Part shown: one piece after another, positions 1 through 9,200 of the stretch
How positions within the stretch are numbered: position 1 is the first letter of the stretch
Layout: every line of letters starts with the position of its first letter
DNA from: Calditrichota bacterium
GTDB taxonomy: Bacteria; Calditrichota; Calditrichia; Calditrichales; J004
Assembly (NCBI GenBank): GCA_013112635.1
Contig: JABFGF010000003.1
Span: forward strand, 62,001-126,000
Direction: 5' to 3'
DNA: 64,000 nucleotides
The notes under the pieces: model-generated
The model's input: the letters and a program-made list of their open reading frames with translations, nothing else
Databases searched by the model: none
Told to the model about the DNA's origin: nothing
Made by a program: the position numbers and the translations under genes

Positions 1-454
1 TAGCTGCACCAAGTTTGGCTACAAACGAAGCGGTATTTATTATCACGCCTTTTCCGTTTTTTCTCATCACGGGGATGGCAAATTTACAGCCAAAGAAAAC
101 GCCTTTTACATTTATGGCATAAGTCTTGTCAAAAACATCCTCTGCTGTGTTAACAGCATCATCATCTTTACTGTGCATAATACCGGCATTATTAAAAAGA
201 ATATCCAGCTTGCCAAATTCGGAAATAGCCACTTCAATCATATTTTTACAATCGGTATTACTGGAAACATCAGCTTTTACAAAAACAGCTTTGCCACCAT
301 TTTTTTCAATTTTTTCAACTGTCTGTAAACCATCTTTTTCATTAATATCAACCGCAACAATTTTGGCGCCTTGTTCAGCAAATAGCAAGCAGGTTTCCAT
401 GCCAATGCCGCTGGCAGCTCCTGTGATGACAGCAACTTTGTCTTTTAGTCTCAT
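1..454 (-). CDS. Short-chain dehydrogenase/reductase (SDR), C-terminal part missing
   Basis: This is an NAD(P)-dependent oxidoreductase of the classical SDR family. The ATG at 454 opens MRLKDKVAVITGAASGIG, which contains the TGxxxGxG cofactor loop. It is followed by an acidic residue after the second strand (VAVDI, favouring NAD), then the NNAG motif (LFNNAGIM) and the start of the INTASF strand that carries the catalytic serine. The frame leaves the window after about 151 residues, so the YxxxK motif is not visible. Only 3 bases separate it from the stop of the preceding secreted-protein gene, and an AAAGGG stretch lies upstream, so it is probably the last visible member of the 3596-to-1 operon. 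The substrate cannot be told. Confidence 0.88.
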   Translation of the reverse strand, partial: MRLKDKVAVITGAASGIGMETCLLFAEQGAKIVAVDINEKDGLQTVEKIEKNGGKAVFVKADVSSNTDCKNMIEVAISEFGKLDILFNNAGIMHSKDDDAVNTAEDVFDKTYAINVKGVFFGCKFAIPVMRKNGKGVIINTASFVAKLGAA

Positions 455-457
455 TTT

Positions 458-1492
458 TTAAAACCCTTTTTGATAAACATTAAAAGAAAGAGAATATTTA
501 TATGTTTCGGAATCAAACGGTACATCACCTTTAATCATATAGTTTTTTAAACTGAAATACTTAAACCATTTGCCGGAAGAACTGTGCTGAAATGTTTTTG
601 ATCCTTTTTGTGAAAATTCCTTAAAACGTTCGTCAATTACTTTAATTTCGCCACCGTTTTTATAACTGAGTTTCAGTAAATAGGCTACAGGTTTTTGGGA
701 TTTATCATCCTCTTTTTGAAAAAGACTGAATTCCACAAAAAGTGGTATTTTTCCGCCATGGGAATCAGTGATTATTTTTTCTTCTTTGAAGGCCTCGATT
801 TTTTTTGAATATGTTTCTGATTTGATTTGCCAGTTGCCTTCAATCCAATCGTCTTCATTTTTTTCAAATGATTCTGATAATTGCAAAACCGGATTAGAAG
901 CAAACTTTCCAAAAGATGCAATTTTTGCGGCGTTTCTACTTTCCGGGTAAAAGGCTGTAAATTTTTCGCATTCCTGCTCTACATTAAAGGCATAGCCCCA
1001 TTTGATATACAAATAAAATGATTCCTCCTTTAGCGCTTCAGAAACTTCAGGATCGTCATTGTTTATATACTTTTCCAAAATTTTGCGGCTTTGGCTGTGA
1101 TCGCCTTTATCAAATAAAGTTTTTGCATAGCGCAACTCTTTGGCGCTGATTTGTTCTTCGACAACAGTTTTAATTTTGCCGCTGAGAACAACCTGGTAAG
1201 TTCCATCCTGTACATAACCGATGTCAATTACTTGAAATCCGGGCAATAAAATGGCTTCAGCTTTGGATTCGATATAATCAAACTTAACCTGAAAGTTTTC
1301 CACAGTTGTTTCGGATTTTAGTTTTACTCCAGCCTTTTCGCAGGCTTGCCGTTTAGCATCAAGAATAGCTTCAAGCCGGTCTTGTTGAGAGCCATCATTT
1401 TTGGTGTTACTGATTCCCTTAACGGAAATATCAATTGTTTCCTGAGCAATTAAATTAGATACTAAAAAAGTTAGAATAAGTAGGGTTTTCAT
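458..1492 (-). CDS. Secreted protein with LPP20/FlgT-N-like N-terminal domain
   Basis: An exported protein of 344 aa and unknown function. The frame is open up to 1618, but the ATG at 1492 is preferred because it starts a clean signal peptide (MKTLLILTFLVSNLIAQ, cleavage before ETIDIS) and lies just after the stop of the upstream ligase gene. Residues about 20-110 (AILDAKRQACEKAGVKL, YIESKAEAILLPGFQVID, DGTYQVVLSGKI) resemble the LPP20/FlgT N-terminal fold found in envelope lipoproteins. That assignment comes from pattern memory only. The middle is helical, TPR-like (KTLFDKGDHSQSRKILEKY). The C-terminal half is beta-rich and unrecognised. It sits between a glutamine-synthetase-like gene and an SDR gene, 16 bases after the former, but the sequence gives no clear functional tie to them. 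Confidence 0.78.
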   Translation of the reverse strand: MKTLLILTFLVSNLIAQETIDISVKGISNTKNDGSQQDRLEAILDAKRQACEKAGVKLKSETTVENFQVKFDYIESKAEAILLPGFQVIDIGYVQDGTYQVVLSGKIKTVVEEQISAKELRYAKTLFDKGDHSQSRKILEKYINNDDPEVSEALKEESFYLYIKWGYAFNVEQECEKFTAFYPESRNAAKIASFGKFASNPVLQLSESFEKNEDDWIEGNWQIKSETYSKKIEAFKEEKIITDSHGGKIPLFVEFSLFQKEDDKSQKPVAYLLKLSYKNGGEIKVIDERFKEFSQKGSKTFQHSSSGKWFKYFSLKNYMIKGDVPFDSETYKYSLSFNVYQKGF

Positions 1493-1508
1493 AAGCGGTA
1501 TCCTATGT

Positions 1509-2888
1509 TTATATTCTTTCAAAATAGCGTTTCCGTTCCCAATCTGTAACGGCATTATCAAAATCGGCTTGTTCACTTTTAAAAAAGTGTGTGTAATGTT
1601 TTTGAACAGTTTCGCCAAAGTTGGATTTTACAAAATCACTCTTCTCAAAAAGGGTGATGGCATGTGCTAAAGTTTTTGGTACGTGGTCTATTTTAGCTGC
1701 ATTATAAATGTCGCCCTCAAAGATTGGAGGTGGATCTATTTTATTTTCTATGCCGTCCAGTCCACAGGCGAGAGCGGCAGCAAATGCAAGATATGGGTTG
1801 CAATCGGCCCCGGGAATACGGCATTCTATACGCAAGCTTTTTCCACTACCAACAACCCTGAAACCGGCGGTACGATTATCGTAACTCCAGCCAAGACGCG
1901 TTGGCGCCCAGGATCCGGATTGATACCTTTTGTAAGAGTTAACAGTTGGAGCATAAAAAACCATGACATCAGGAACGTGCTTTATCCAGCCACCCAAAAA
2001 CCAAAGGAATTCCTGTGAGCATTTTACAGGCCCGGCAGACAATTTTCCCGGGAATATATTATTACCTGCTTTTTCTAAACTTAAATGGAGATGACAGCTT
2101 GAACCGGCCTGGTCTTCTGAAAACTTTGCCATGAAAGTAACACTAATACCCAACTTATCAGCAACCTCCTTTAAGCACTGTTTATAAACGGAATGACGAT
2201 CAGCCATTGTTAGGATATCTGCATAACGAACGTTTAATTCATGCTGGCCAAGTCCCCATTCTCCTTTGGAGTTTTCAACCGGTACGCCGGAGTTTTTTAA
2301 ATGGCGCCGGGCAAGAGCATTAAAATTTTCTTCACGCGTTCCCTGCAAAATATGATAATCCTCGATATACCAGCCTGCAGCTTTTAAATCAGTATATTTC
2401 TTTTCCGAAGCTTCGCGGAAAGAGTTTTCAAATATATAGTATTCTAATTCAGAACCGGCCATAGGAACATATCCTGCTTTTTCAGTTCTTTTAATTTGTT
2501 CTCTCAGAATGCTTCTGGGATTTATGGGCTCCAATTTATGTGTTTTTTCATTGTGCACATCACAAATAATAAGAGCACTTTTTTCCAGCCAGCTGGCAAC
2601 TCGCAAGGTTGCAAAATCAGGCACCAAATGTACATCGCCATAACCTGATTCCCAGTTGGCAAAACTGTAACCGGCCACCGGATTCATCTCCATATCAACT
2701 GTAAAAAGATAATCACAAGCATGTGCGCCGGATTTGACTACCTGTTTCACGAAAAAATCGGCATCATAGCGTTTGCCCATAAAACGGCCGTACAAATCCG
2801 TAAACACAACCAGTACGGTTTCAATATCTTCACTTTTGACACGGGATTTTAACTGATCTAAAGAAAGCATGCCTTTTACGTAGGCCAT
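1509..2888 (-). CDS. Glutamine synthetase family protein (gamma-glutamyl ligase type)
   Basis: A 459-aa ATP-dependent ligase of the glutamine synthetase superfamily. It has the N-terminal beta-grasp (VVFTDLYGRFMGKRYD), the metal-binding strand AGSELEYYIF, GLGQHELNVRYAD, the HLHLSL segment (SSCHLHLSL) and the C-terminal ATP/glutamate-binding block (NSYKRYQSGSWAP, NRTAGFRV, RIECRIPGADCNPYLA). Its length and the NPYLA ending match type I-like relatives such as PuuA and GlnA3, which join glutamate to amines, rather than a hexameric type III enzyme. The start ATG at 2888 is 9 bases after the stop of a class I glutamine amidotransferase gene. In Puu-type pathways a ligase and a gamma-glutamyl hydrolase of that fold work in sequence, so a role in gamma-glutamylation of an amine is likely. 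Housekeeping ammonia assimilation is less likely but cannot be excluded. Confidence 0.9.
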   Translation of the reverse strand: MAYVKGMLSLDQLKSRVKSEDIETVLVVFTDLYGRFMGKRYDADFFVKQVVKSGAHACDYLFTVDMEMNPVAGYSFANWESGYGDVHLVPDFATLRVASWLEKSALIICDVHNEKTHKLEPINPRSILREQIKRTEKAGYVPMAGSELEYYIFENSFREASEKKYTDLKAAGWYIEDYHILQGTREENFNALARRHLKNSGVPVENSKGEWGLGQHELNVRYADILTMADRHSVYKQCLKEVADKLGISVTFMAKFSEDQAGSSCHLHLSLEKAGNNIFPGKLSAGPVKCSQEFLWFLGGWIKHVPDVMVFYAPTVNSYKRYQSGSWAPTRLGWSYDNRTAGFRVVGSGKSLRIECRIPGADCNPYLAFAAALACGLDGIENKIDPPPIFEGDIYNAAKIDHVPKTLAHAITLFEKSDFVKSNFGETVQKHYTHFFKSEQADFDNAVTDWERKRYFERI

Positions 2889-2897
2889 ATTTATATC

Positions 2898-3596
2898 CTA
2901 ACTTTTAAAAAAGTTTTCGATCCATTTTGCTACGATAGAACTATCTGTTTCTTGATCGAGCGATTTCAAAGCAGATTCTATTAGCTCTGGTTTTATAATT
3001 TTTTTGCGTGATTTGATCGAGGCCGCATGATATTCCTTCGTAAACTCCGGGTGTTGCTGGATAGCCAACACATGGTTGTCAACCGTGAATATTCCAACCG
3101 GGCAATGGTCATTTCCTGCAATTACTTGTGCCTTCTCCGGAAGTTGAATAACCTGATCTTGATGGGAGACTATCAAGCGATAAGTTTTATTCTTATTCAT
3201 CCAATTTGGGCTGGATTTGATCTGCATTGTTTTTATGCCAATGCCCCAATTTTGTTTGGATTTTTCTACTTTTCCACCCAACGCTTCAGCAATCATCTGG
3301 TGTCCAAAACATATTCCCACATGCTTATGCCTGCCAATATATAAAGTGTGTACAAATTTTTTATAAGTCTCAATCCATTCAAAATCTGCATAAACAGAAT
3401 CGGGCGATCCTGTGCTGAGAAAACCATCAAACGCATTTAAATTTTCAGGATAGATGTTTTTTTGTACATCAAAAACAGACAAATGAATTGAAGGGGAATA
3501 TTTTTTAAACAAAGCAATGAACATATCTTCATGATCACCGCTTATAGGAAGAAGGTCGGGTTGGACATTTCCGCATTTTAATAAACAAATATTCAT
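2898..3596 (-). CDS. Class I glutamine amidotransferase-like protein
   Basis: A 232-aa single-domain protein of the triad GATase fold, similar to the amidotransferase half of GMP synthase. The nucleophile elbow is GICFGHQ (Cys96) and the second part of the triad is QQHPEF (His182, Glu184), so it should be catalytically active. No synthetase domain is attached, so it probably hydrolyses a gamma-glutamyl bond in a free substrate, as PuuD-like enzymes do, although PuuD itself belongs to a different branch of the fold. It is the first gene of a minus-strand operon with a glutamine-synthetase-like ligase 9 bases downstream. No Shine-Dalgarno sequence precedes the ATG at 3596; the upstream bases read AGCTCCTC, an anti-SD-like run. 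The substrate is unknown. Confidence 0.86.
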   Translation of the reverse strand: MNICLLKCGNVQPDLLPISGDHEDMFIALFKKYSPSIHLSVFDVQKNIYPENLNAFDGFLSTGSPDSVYADFEWIETYKKFVHTLYIGRHKHVGICFGHQMIAEALGGKVEKSKQNWGIGIKTMQIKSSPNWMNKNKTYRLIVSHQDQVIQLPEKAQVIAGNDHCPVGIFTVDNHVLAIQQHPEFTKEYHAASIKSRKKIIKPELIESALKSLDQETDSSIVAKWIENFFKS

Positions 3597-3835
3597 GAGG
3601 AGCTTTTTGATGAGGTCACTATTGCCATAATCGAAAACTGCTTTATTTAGTTTAACAAATCAAATTATTTTTAAACGGAAGAGAATAATTATATAGTTGG
3701 AATAAAAATGAGCAGGTTCTTGTAAAAATACGAAATACAAGCAAACTGAAAAATTGAGAAAAAACAGTTTTATTGATCATATTTGCTTACTTTTTGGTAT
3801 AGAGACAAAAAATTGTTGTAATACAAGAGGGGAAA

Positions 3836-5836
3836 ATGGAGGTTAATGAAATGAACCTGCAAGAAAAAATAAATACCCTTGAACAGACAGTTGACCGTTT
3901 CCGCTTATTTCTTGACGCCGCTCCTGACGCTACAGTAATCGCCGACAACCTTGGAAAGATCGTATTAATAAATATTCAGGCAGAACAACTTTTTGGTTAT
4001 CCCAGAAGTGAATTAATTGGCAAGCCACTGGAAGTTTTAGTACCTGAAAGACTCAGAAAAAATCATGTTGGTCATCGTACAAAATATGTTGATGCGCCCA
4101 TTGTCCGTCCTATGGGAAAGGGAAGGTATCTTTTCGGTTTACGAAAAAATGGTACTGAGTTTCCAATTGAAATCAGCTTGAGCCCAATAAAAACGGACGA
4201 TGGTTTATTGATATCCAGTTCCATTCGCGATATCAGTGAGCGACTCAGGATTGATGAGCTAATTCAACAATCTGAAGAAAAGTATCATGCCATTTTTAAC
4301 CAGGCGCGTGACGGCATTGTGCTTATTGAATTGGAGAGTGGCAAAATAATTGATTGCAACCCTGAGTTTGAAGCGATAACCGGGCGTACGCATAAGGCGT
4401 TGCTAAAGTTAAAAATTTGGGAATTGAGGTCCGCGGAACAGAGGGAAGAAGCGCGAAAGATGTTTTATAAAATTAAAGAGAATGGAAGTGGTGGTTCCGG
4501 AGAACTTGATTTTATTCACAAGGATGGGCGAATTGTTCCGGTAGACTTTGTAAGCAGTGTTGTAACCATTGGTAATAAACAAATCCTGCAGAGTATTGTC
4601 CGGGATATTACCGAGCGCAAACATGCACAGACAGCCCTTCAAAAAGCATATGATGAAATGGAAAAACGGGTAGAAGAAAGAACTTCCGATCTTGCAGATA
4701 TGAACAAACGGTTGCAGGTTGAAATAGAAGACAGGGTTAGCGCACAGGAAGAACTCGACCGCTTTTTTACAGTATCTTTGGATATGTTGTGCATGGCTAA
4801 TTTTGATGGTTATTTTGTAAAGTTAAACCCCATCTGGGAGGAGACGCTGGGATGGACATTGGACGAACTTATGTCTAAACCTTATGTCAGTTTTATTCAT
4901 GAGGATGATTTAGAAGCGACAATTAAAGAAGCCGAAAAATTGGAAAAAGGCATCAATGTAATTCACTTTGAAAACCGGTATTTATGCAAAGATAATTCCT
5001 ACCGTTGGATTTTATGGAGCGCTTCGCAAGATGTTGAGCGAAAGATGATTTATTCTGTTGCCCGTGATGTTACAGAACTCAAGAAAGAAGAAGAAAATTT
5101 AATCAAACTAAACATCGAACTTGAACAAGCAAAAGAGAAAGCTGAAGAATCTGACCGCTTAAAATCAGCTTTTTTGGCCAGCATGTCGCACGAATTGAGA
5201 ACGCCGTTAAACTCGATTATTGGTTTTATCGGTATTATCATGCAAGGGCTCTCCGGTCCGCTTAGCCCTGAGCAGGATAAACAATTGGGCATGGCCCAGA
5301 ATAGTGCCCGTCACTTGTTGGAACTAATTAATGATGTATTGGATATTTCTAAGATTGAGGCCGGGGAGGTGGAACTGATACATGAAGAATTTGATTTTTT
5401 TGAAACTGTTAAAAAAGTTGTTCAAAATTTAAAGCCCCTCGCAGAAAAAAAACATTTAGAACTCACCACACATTTTAAAGGTGACATTAAGAACATTTGT
5501 AGTGACAAACGCCGCATTCAACAAATCATGATTAACATGATCAATAATGCCATTAAGTTTACCGATAAAGGTTCGGTGATTGTAGAATGCGGGACAACAA
5601 ATGGCTTTTTGGAGACAAGGATTACTGATACAGGAATTGGGATAAAGAGCGAGGATTTGCCAAAAATATTTAATGAATTTCAGCAAATTGAAACAGGGTT
5701 AGACCGCAAACATGAAGGAACAGGATTAGGCCTGTCGATCTGTTTTAAATTGTCCGAAATGCTTGGTGCAAAAATCGATGTTGAAAGTGAATGGGGAAAA
5801 GGGAGTATATTCACATTTGCTTTACCATTGCAGTAA
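3836..5836 (+). CDS. Soluble PAS sensor histidine kinase (3 PAS, HisKA, HATPase)
   Basis: A cytoplasmic two-component sensor kinase of 666 aa with no membrane segment. Domains in order are PAS 1 (about 17-140), PAS 2 (145-265), a coiled coil (268-300), PAS 3 (303-420, PAS_3-like with YRWILWS), HisKA with the phospho-acceptor His452 in SHELRTPLNSIIGF, and a HATPase_c domain with NAIKF, DTGIGI and GTGLGLSI boxes. There is no attached receiver domain, but a CheY-like regulator starts 74 bases downstream. Two starts are possible: ATG 3836, preceded by AGAGGGG, and in-frame ATG 3851, preceded by GGAGG at a better distance. They differ by five residues. It opens a plus-strand block of seven signalling genes. 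The signal sensed is unknown. Confidence 0.95.
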   Translation: MEVNEMNLQEKINTLEQTVDRFRLFLDAAPDATVIADNLGKIVLINIQAEQLFGYPRSELIGKPLEVLVPERLRKNHVGHRTKYVDAPIVRPMGKGRYLFGLRKNGTEFPIEISLSPIKTDDGLLISSSIRDISERLRIDELIQQSEEKYHAIFNQARDGIVLIELESGKIIDCNPEFEAITGRTHKALLKLKIWELRSAEQREEARKMFYKIKENGSGGSGELDFIHKDGRIVPVDFVSSVVTIGNKQILQSIVRDITERKHAQTALQKAYDEMEKRVEERTSDLADMNKRLQVEIEDRVSAQEELDRFFTVSLDMLCMANFDGYFVKLNPIWEETLGWTLDELMSKPYVSFIHEDDLEATIKEAEKLEKGINVIHFENRYLCKDNSYRWILWSASQDVERKMIYSVARDVTELKKEEENLIKLNIELEQAKEKAEESDRLKSAFLASMSHELRTPLNSIIGFIGIIMQGLSGPLSPEQDKQLGMAQNSARHLLELINDVLDISKIEAGEVELIHEEFDFFETVKKVVQNLKPLAEKKHLELTTHFKGDIKNICSDKRRIQQIMINMINNAIKFTDKGSVIVECGTTNGFLETRITDTGIGIKSEDLPKIFNEFQQIETGLDRKHEGTGLGLSICFKLSEMLGAKIDVESEWGKGSIFTFALPLQ

Positions 5837-5910
5837 TGGAAGATAGTTTTTAACGGAGACGAATGATAATAGAAAAAAAAGAACTATTATGATACGAGGG
5901 GGAAAAGCTG

Positions 5911-6282
5911 ATGGCAACAAAAGTCCTTATAATTGAAGACAATGAACAAAACCTTTACCTGGCTACGTTTATCCTGGAAAAACATGGCTTCGAAGTTGTT
6001 GCAGCAAGGGACGGTTTTGCAGGCGTTGAAATGGCCAGCAAGGTTAATCCCGATTTGATTTTGCTTGATATCCAATTACCGGGTATGGATGGCTATGCCG
6101 TTGCCAAAGCTATAAAAGAACAGGTGCAGCTTGAAGAAATTCCAATAGTTGCTGTTACTTCTTATGCGATGGTTGGAGACCGCGAACGAATTTTATCCGC
6201 CGGTTGCAGTGGCTATATTGAAAAACCCATAGATCCCAGTACTTTTATTGAGGATGTTGTTAAACATGTAAAGAAAGGTTGA
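5911..6282 (+). CDS. Stand-alone response regulator (CheY/DivK-like receiver)
   Basis: A single receiver domain of 123 aa with no output domain. The acidic pair is Glu9-Asp10, the phospho-acceptor is Asp53 in LLDIQLPGMDG, the switch Ser/Thr lies in VAVTSYA and the conserved Lys in YIEKPID. The overall pattern is DivK-like. A GAGGGGG stretch precedes the ATG. It follows the 666-aa kinase and ends 6 bases before the next kinase, so it is probably a phosphorelay intermediate between the two. This partnership is inferred from gene order only. Confidence 0.93.
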   Translation: MATKVLIIEDNEQNLYLATFILEKHGFEVVAARDGFAGVEMASKVNPDLILLDIQLPGMDGYAVAKAIKEQVQLEEIPIVAVTSYAMVGDRERILSAGCSGYIEKPIDPSTFIEDVVKHVKKG

Positions 6283-6288
6283 ACAGCT

Positions 6289-9200
6289 ATGACAAAAGTA
6301 TTAATTGTAGATGATAATGAGCAAAACCTTTACTTGCTTGAAGCCCTTCTGAATGGAAGTAATTATAAGACAACTTTGGCGACAAATGGATCTGAAGCAT
6401 TAAAGAGCGCACGCCAAAACCCACCTGATTTGATCATTAGTGATATTCTGATGCCGGTTATGGATGGTTTCACTTTATGCCGTGAATGGCGTTTGGATGA
6501 TAGTCTTAAAAATATTCCTTTTGTTTTTTATACAGCAACTTATACAGACCCCAAAGATGAAAAATTTGCGCTAAGCATTGGTGCAGACAGGTTTTTGGTT
6601 AAACCACAAGAGCCGGACATATTTGTTGAAATAATAAAAGATGTTTTATTACAACATGAAAAGAAACTACTAAAACATACTGCCAAACCACAAAAAGAAG
6701 ATAAAGTCTATTTAAAAAAATACAACGAAGCCCTGATCCGCAAGCTTGAAAAAAAGACATTGGACCTGGAGGAAAACCAGAAAATTCTGCAGGACAAAAT
6801 AGAGCAGTTTAGCAAAGCAGAAATCGTACTTAAAAAAGAAAAACAGCGTAATGAACAGATTTTACAAACAATGTTGGATGGTTATATTTTGGCAGATCAA
6901 AATGGAATGCTTGTTGATGTAAATTCTACCTATTGCAAAATGATTGGATATACAGCCGATGAACTTAAAAAAATGGATATTCGCCAGTTAGAGGTAAAAA
7001 TAGGTGAGGCTGAGGTTCAACGTCGAATTGATCAACTGATTAATATAGGACATGATCACTTTGAAACAACGCATAAACATAAAGACGGCCACCTAGTCGA
7101 TCTTGATGTTAGCATTTCGATTATGCCAGAAGAAAGTGGGCCTTTGGTAGCAGCTTTTGTGCGTGATATTACAGAACAAAAAAAAACTCAACGTGCGATA
7201 AGTCAATCAGAAAAACAATACAGAGCTATAGTCGAAGATACACCGGTTTTAATCTGTCGTTTTTTAGCTGATGGTGAAATTACTTTTGTGAACCAGGCTT
7301 ATTCCAACTATTTTGAATTAGACAGGGAACAACTGATCGGGGAAACGTTTTGGTCTTTGATCCCTGCTGAAGATAGAAAATTTGTACAAGAGAATATTGC
7401 CTCACTAACCATACAAAAACCGACCCAAACCCACGAGCATAAAGTTATCTCACCAGGAAAAATAATTAGGTGGCAAAGGTGGACAAACCGTGCATTATTT
7501 TCCGATGTAGGTGAATTGGAAGTATATCAATCTATCGGTGAAGACATTACGGATCGTAAGCTTGCAGAAGTTACATTAAGTGAAAGTGAGTATCGTTATA
7601 AAAATATTTTTCAGTCTGCAACTGTCTCTTTGTGGGAGGAAGACCTTTCTGAGTTAAAGGAAGCAATTAATGAACTAAAGAAAAAAGGTGTGTCCGATTT
7701 CAGGAAGTATTTAGATGATCACCCGGAATTTGTTGAGGATGGAATAAGTAAAATTAAAATACTTGATGTTAACCAGGCGACATTAAAAATGTATGAAGCC
7801 GAGAGTAAAGAAGAGCTTTTAGGGTCTTTACATAATGTATTTGTACCAGAATCATTTAATGTGTTTAAAGAAGAAATAATTACGATAGCAGAAGGGAAAG
7901 AGTCTTTTGAAATTGAAGCCAGCAACCGCACCTTAAAAGGAAATCCATTACATATATTAATGCATCTTTCCATTCCTCAAAAAACATCTGATTTTAAAAA
8001 CCTTATTGTAAGCATTACCGATATTACCGAACGGAAAAAAATAGAACAGAACCTTGTCAAAAGCGAATCATACTTCCGGACCCTTTATGAGCATTCGCCG
8101 ATGATTATTTGGGAGGAAGATTTTTCGGAAGTGAAAGAATTTATTGATCGATTAAAAAATGAAGGTGTGAATGATTTTCGCAGCTATTTTGATAATAATC
8201 CGAAAGCGTTGGAAAAGATTGCCGGCCAGATTAAAGTAATAAATGTGAATGAATACAGCCTTGAGTTTTACAGGGCTGATAGCAAAGAAAGCCTTTTAAC
8301 TGATTTACCATCTTATTTTGTTGAAGAATCTTGGCCGGTCCTAAAAGAAGAAATTTTAGTATTGGCTGAAGGCAAAAGTGAATTTAAAAGTGAGATACCG
8401 ATCCGAACTTCCTGGGGGGAATTAAAAAGCCTGATTTTTACTGTCTCCATCCCGCTGGAATATAGGGAAAATTGGCAAAGGGTCCTGGTCTCTTTTGTGG
8501 ATATTACTGACCGTAAAGAAGCCGATAGGTTATTGCGGGAAAGCGAAGAACGTTTTCGTTTATTGGCTACAAATGCAAGTGATATGCTCTACCGCATGTC
8601 TTTGCCGGATGGAAAATATGAGTATGTAAGTCCTGCTTCAAAAAAAATATTTGGTTATTCACCACAAGAGTTTTATCAGTCAGCGGCGCTCATTGGCAAC
8701 ATAATACACCCAGATTGGCATTCTTATTTTGAGAAAGAATGGGCTAAACTCATTATCGGGGAAATGTCACCAACCTACGAATACCAGGTAATCCACAAAT
8801 CTGGTAAAGTATGCTGGATACATCAGAGAAATTCATTAATCAAAAATGAGAAGGGGCAACCAACAGCCATTGCAGGGGTAGTGAGCGATATAACCGAACG
8901 TAAAAAAATTGAAAAAACACTTGCAACCCTAATGAGCAATCTGCCGGGGATGGCCTATAGTTGCCTGAACAATGAAGATTGGGAAATGTTATTTGTAAGT
9001 GAGGGCTGTTTCGAATTAACAGGATACAGGAAGCATGAACTTGTTGGGAATACAAAATATTCATATGGCAAAATCATTCACCCAGACCATAGGGAAAAAG
9101 TTTGGGATATTGTTCAAAACTCAATTGAGAATCACTTTGAGCTCGAATACAGGATAATTACTAAAAAGGGTGAAGAAAAATGGGTATGGGAAAAAGGTTT

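Noticed and set aside
1493-1618. N-terminal extension of the secreted protein to 1618
   Set aside because: It overlaps the end of the glutamine-synthetase-like gene in another frame and would bury the signal peptide internally.
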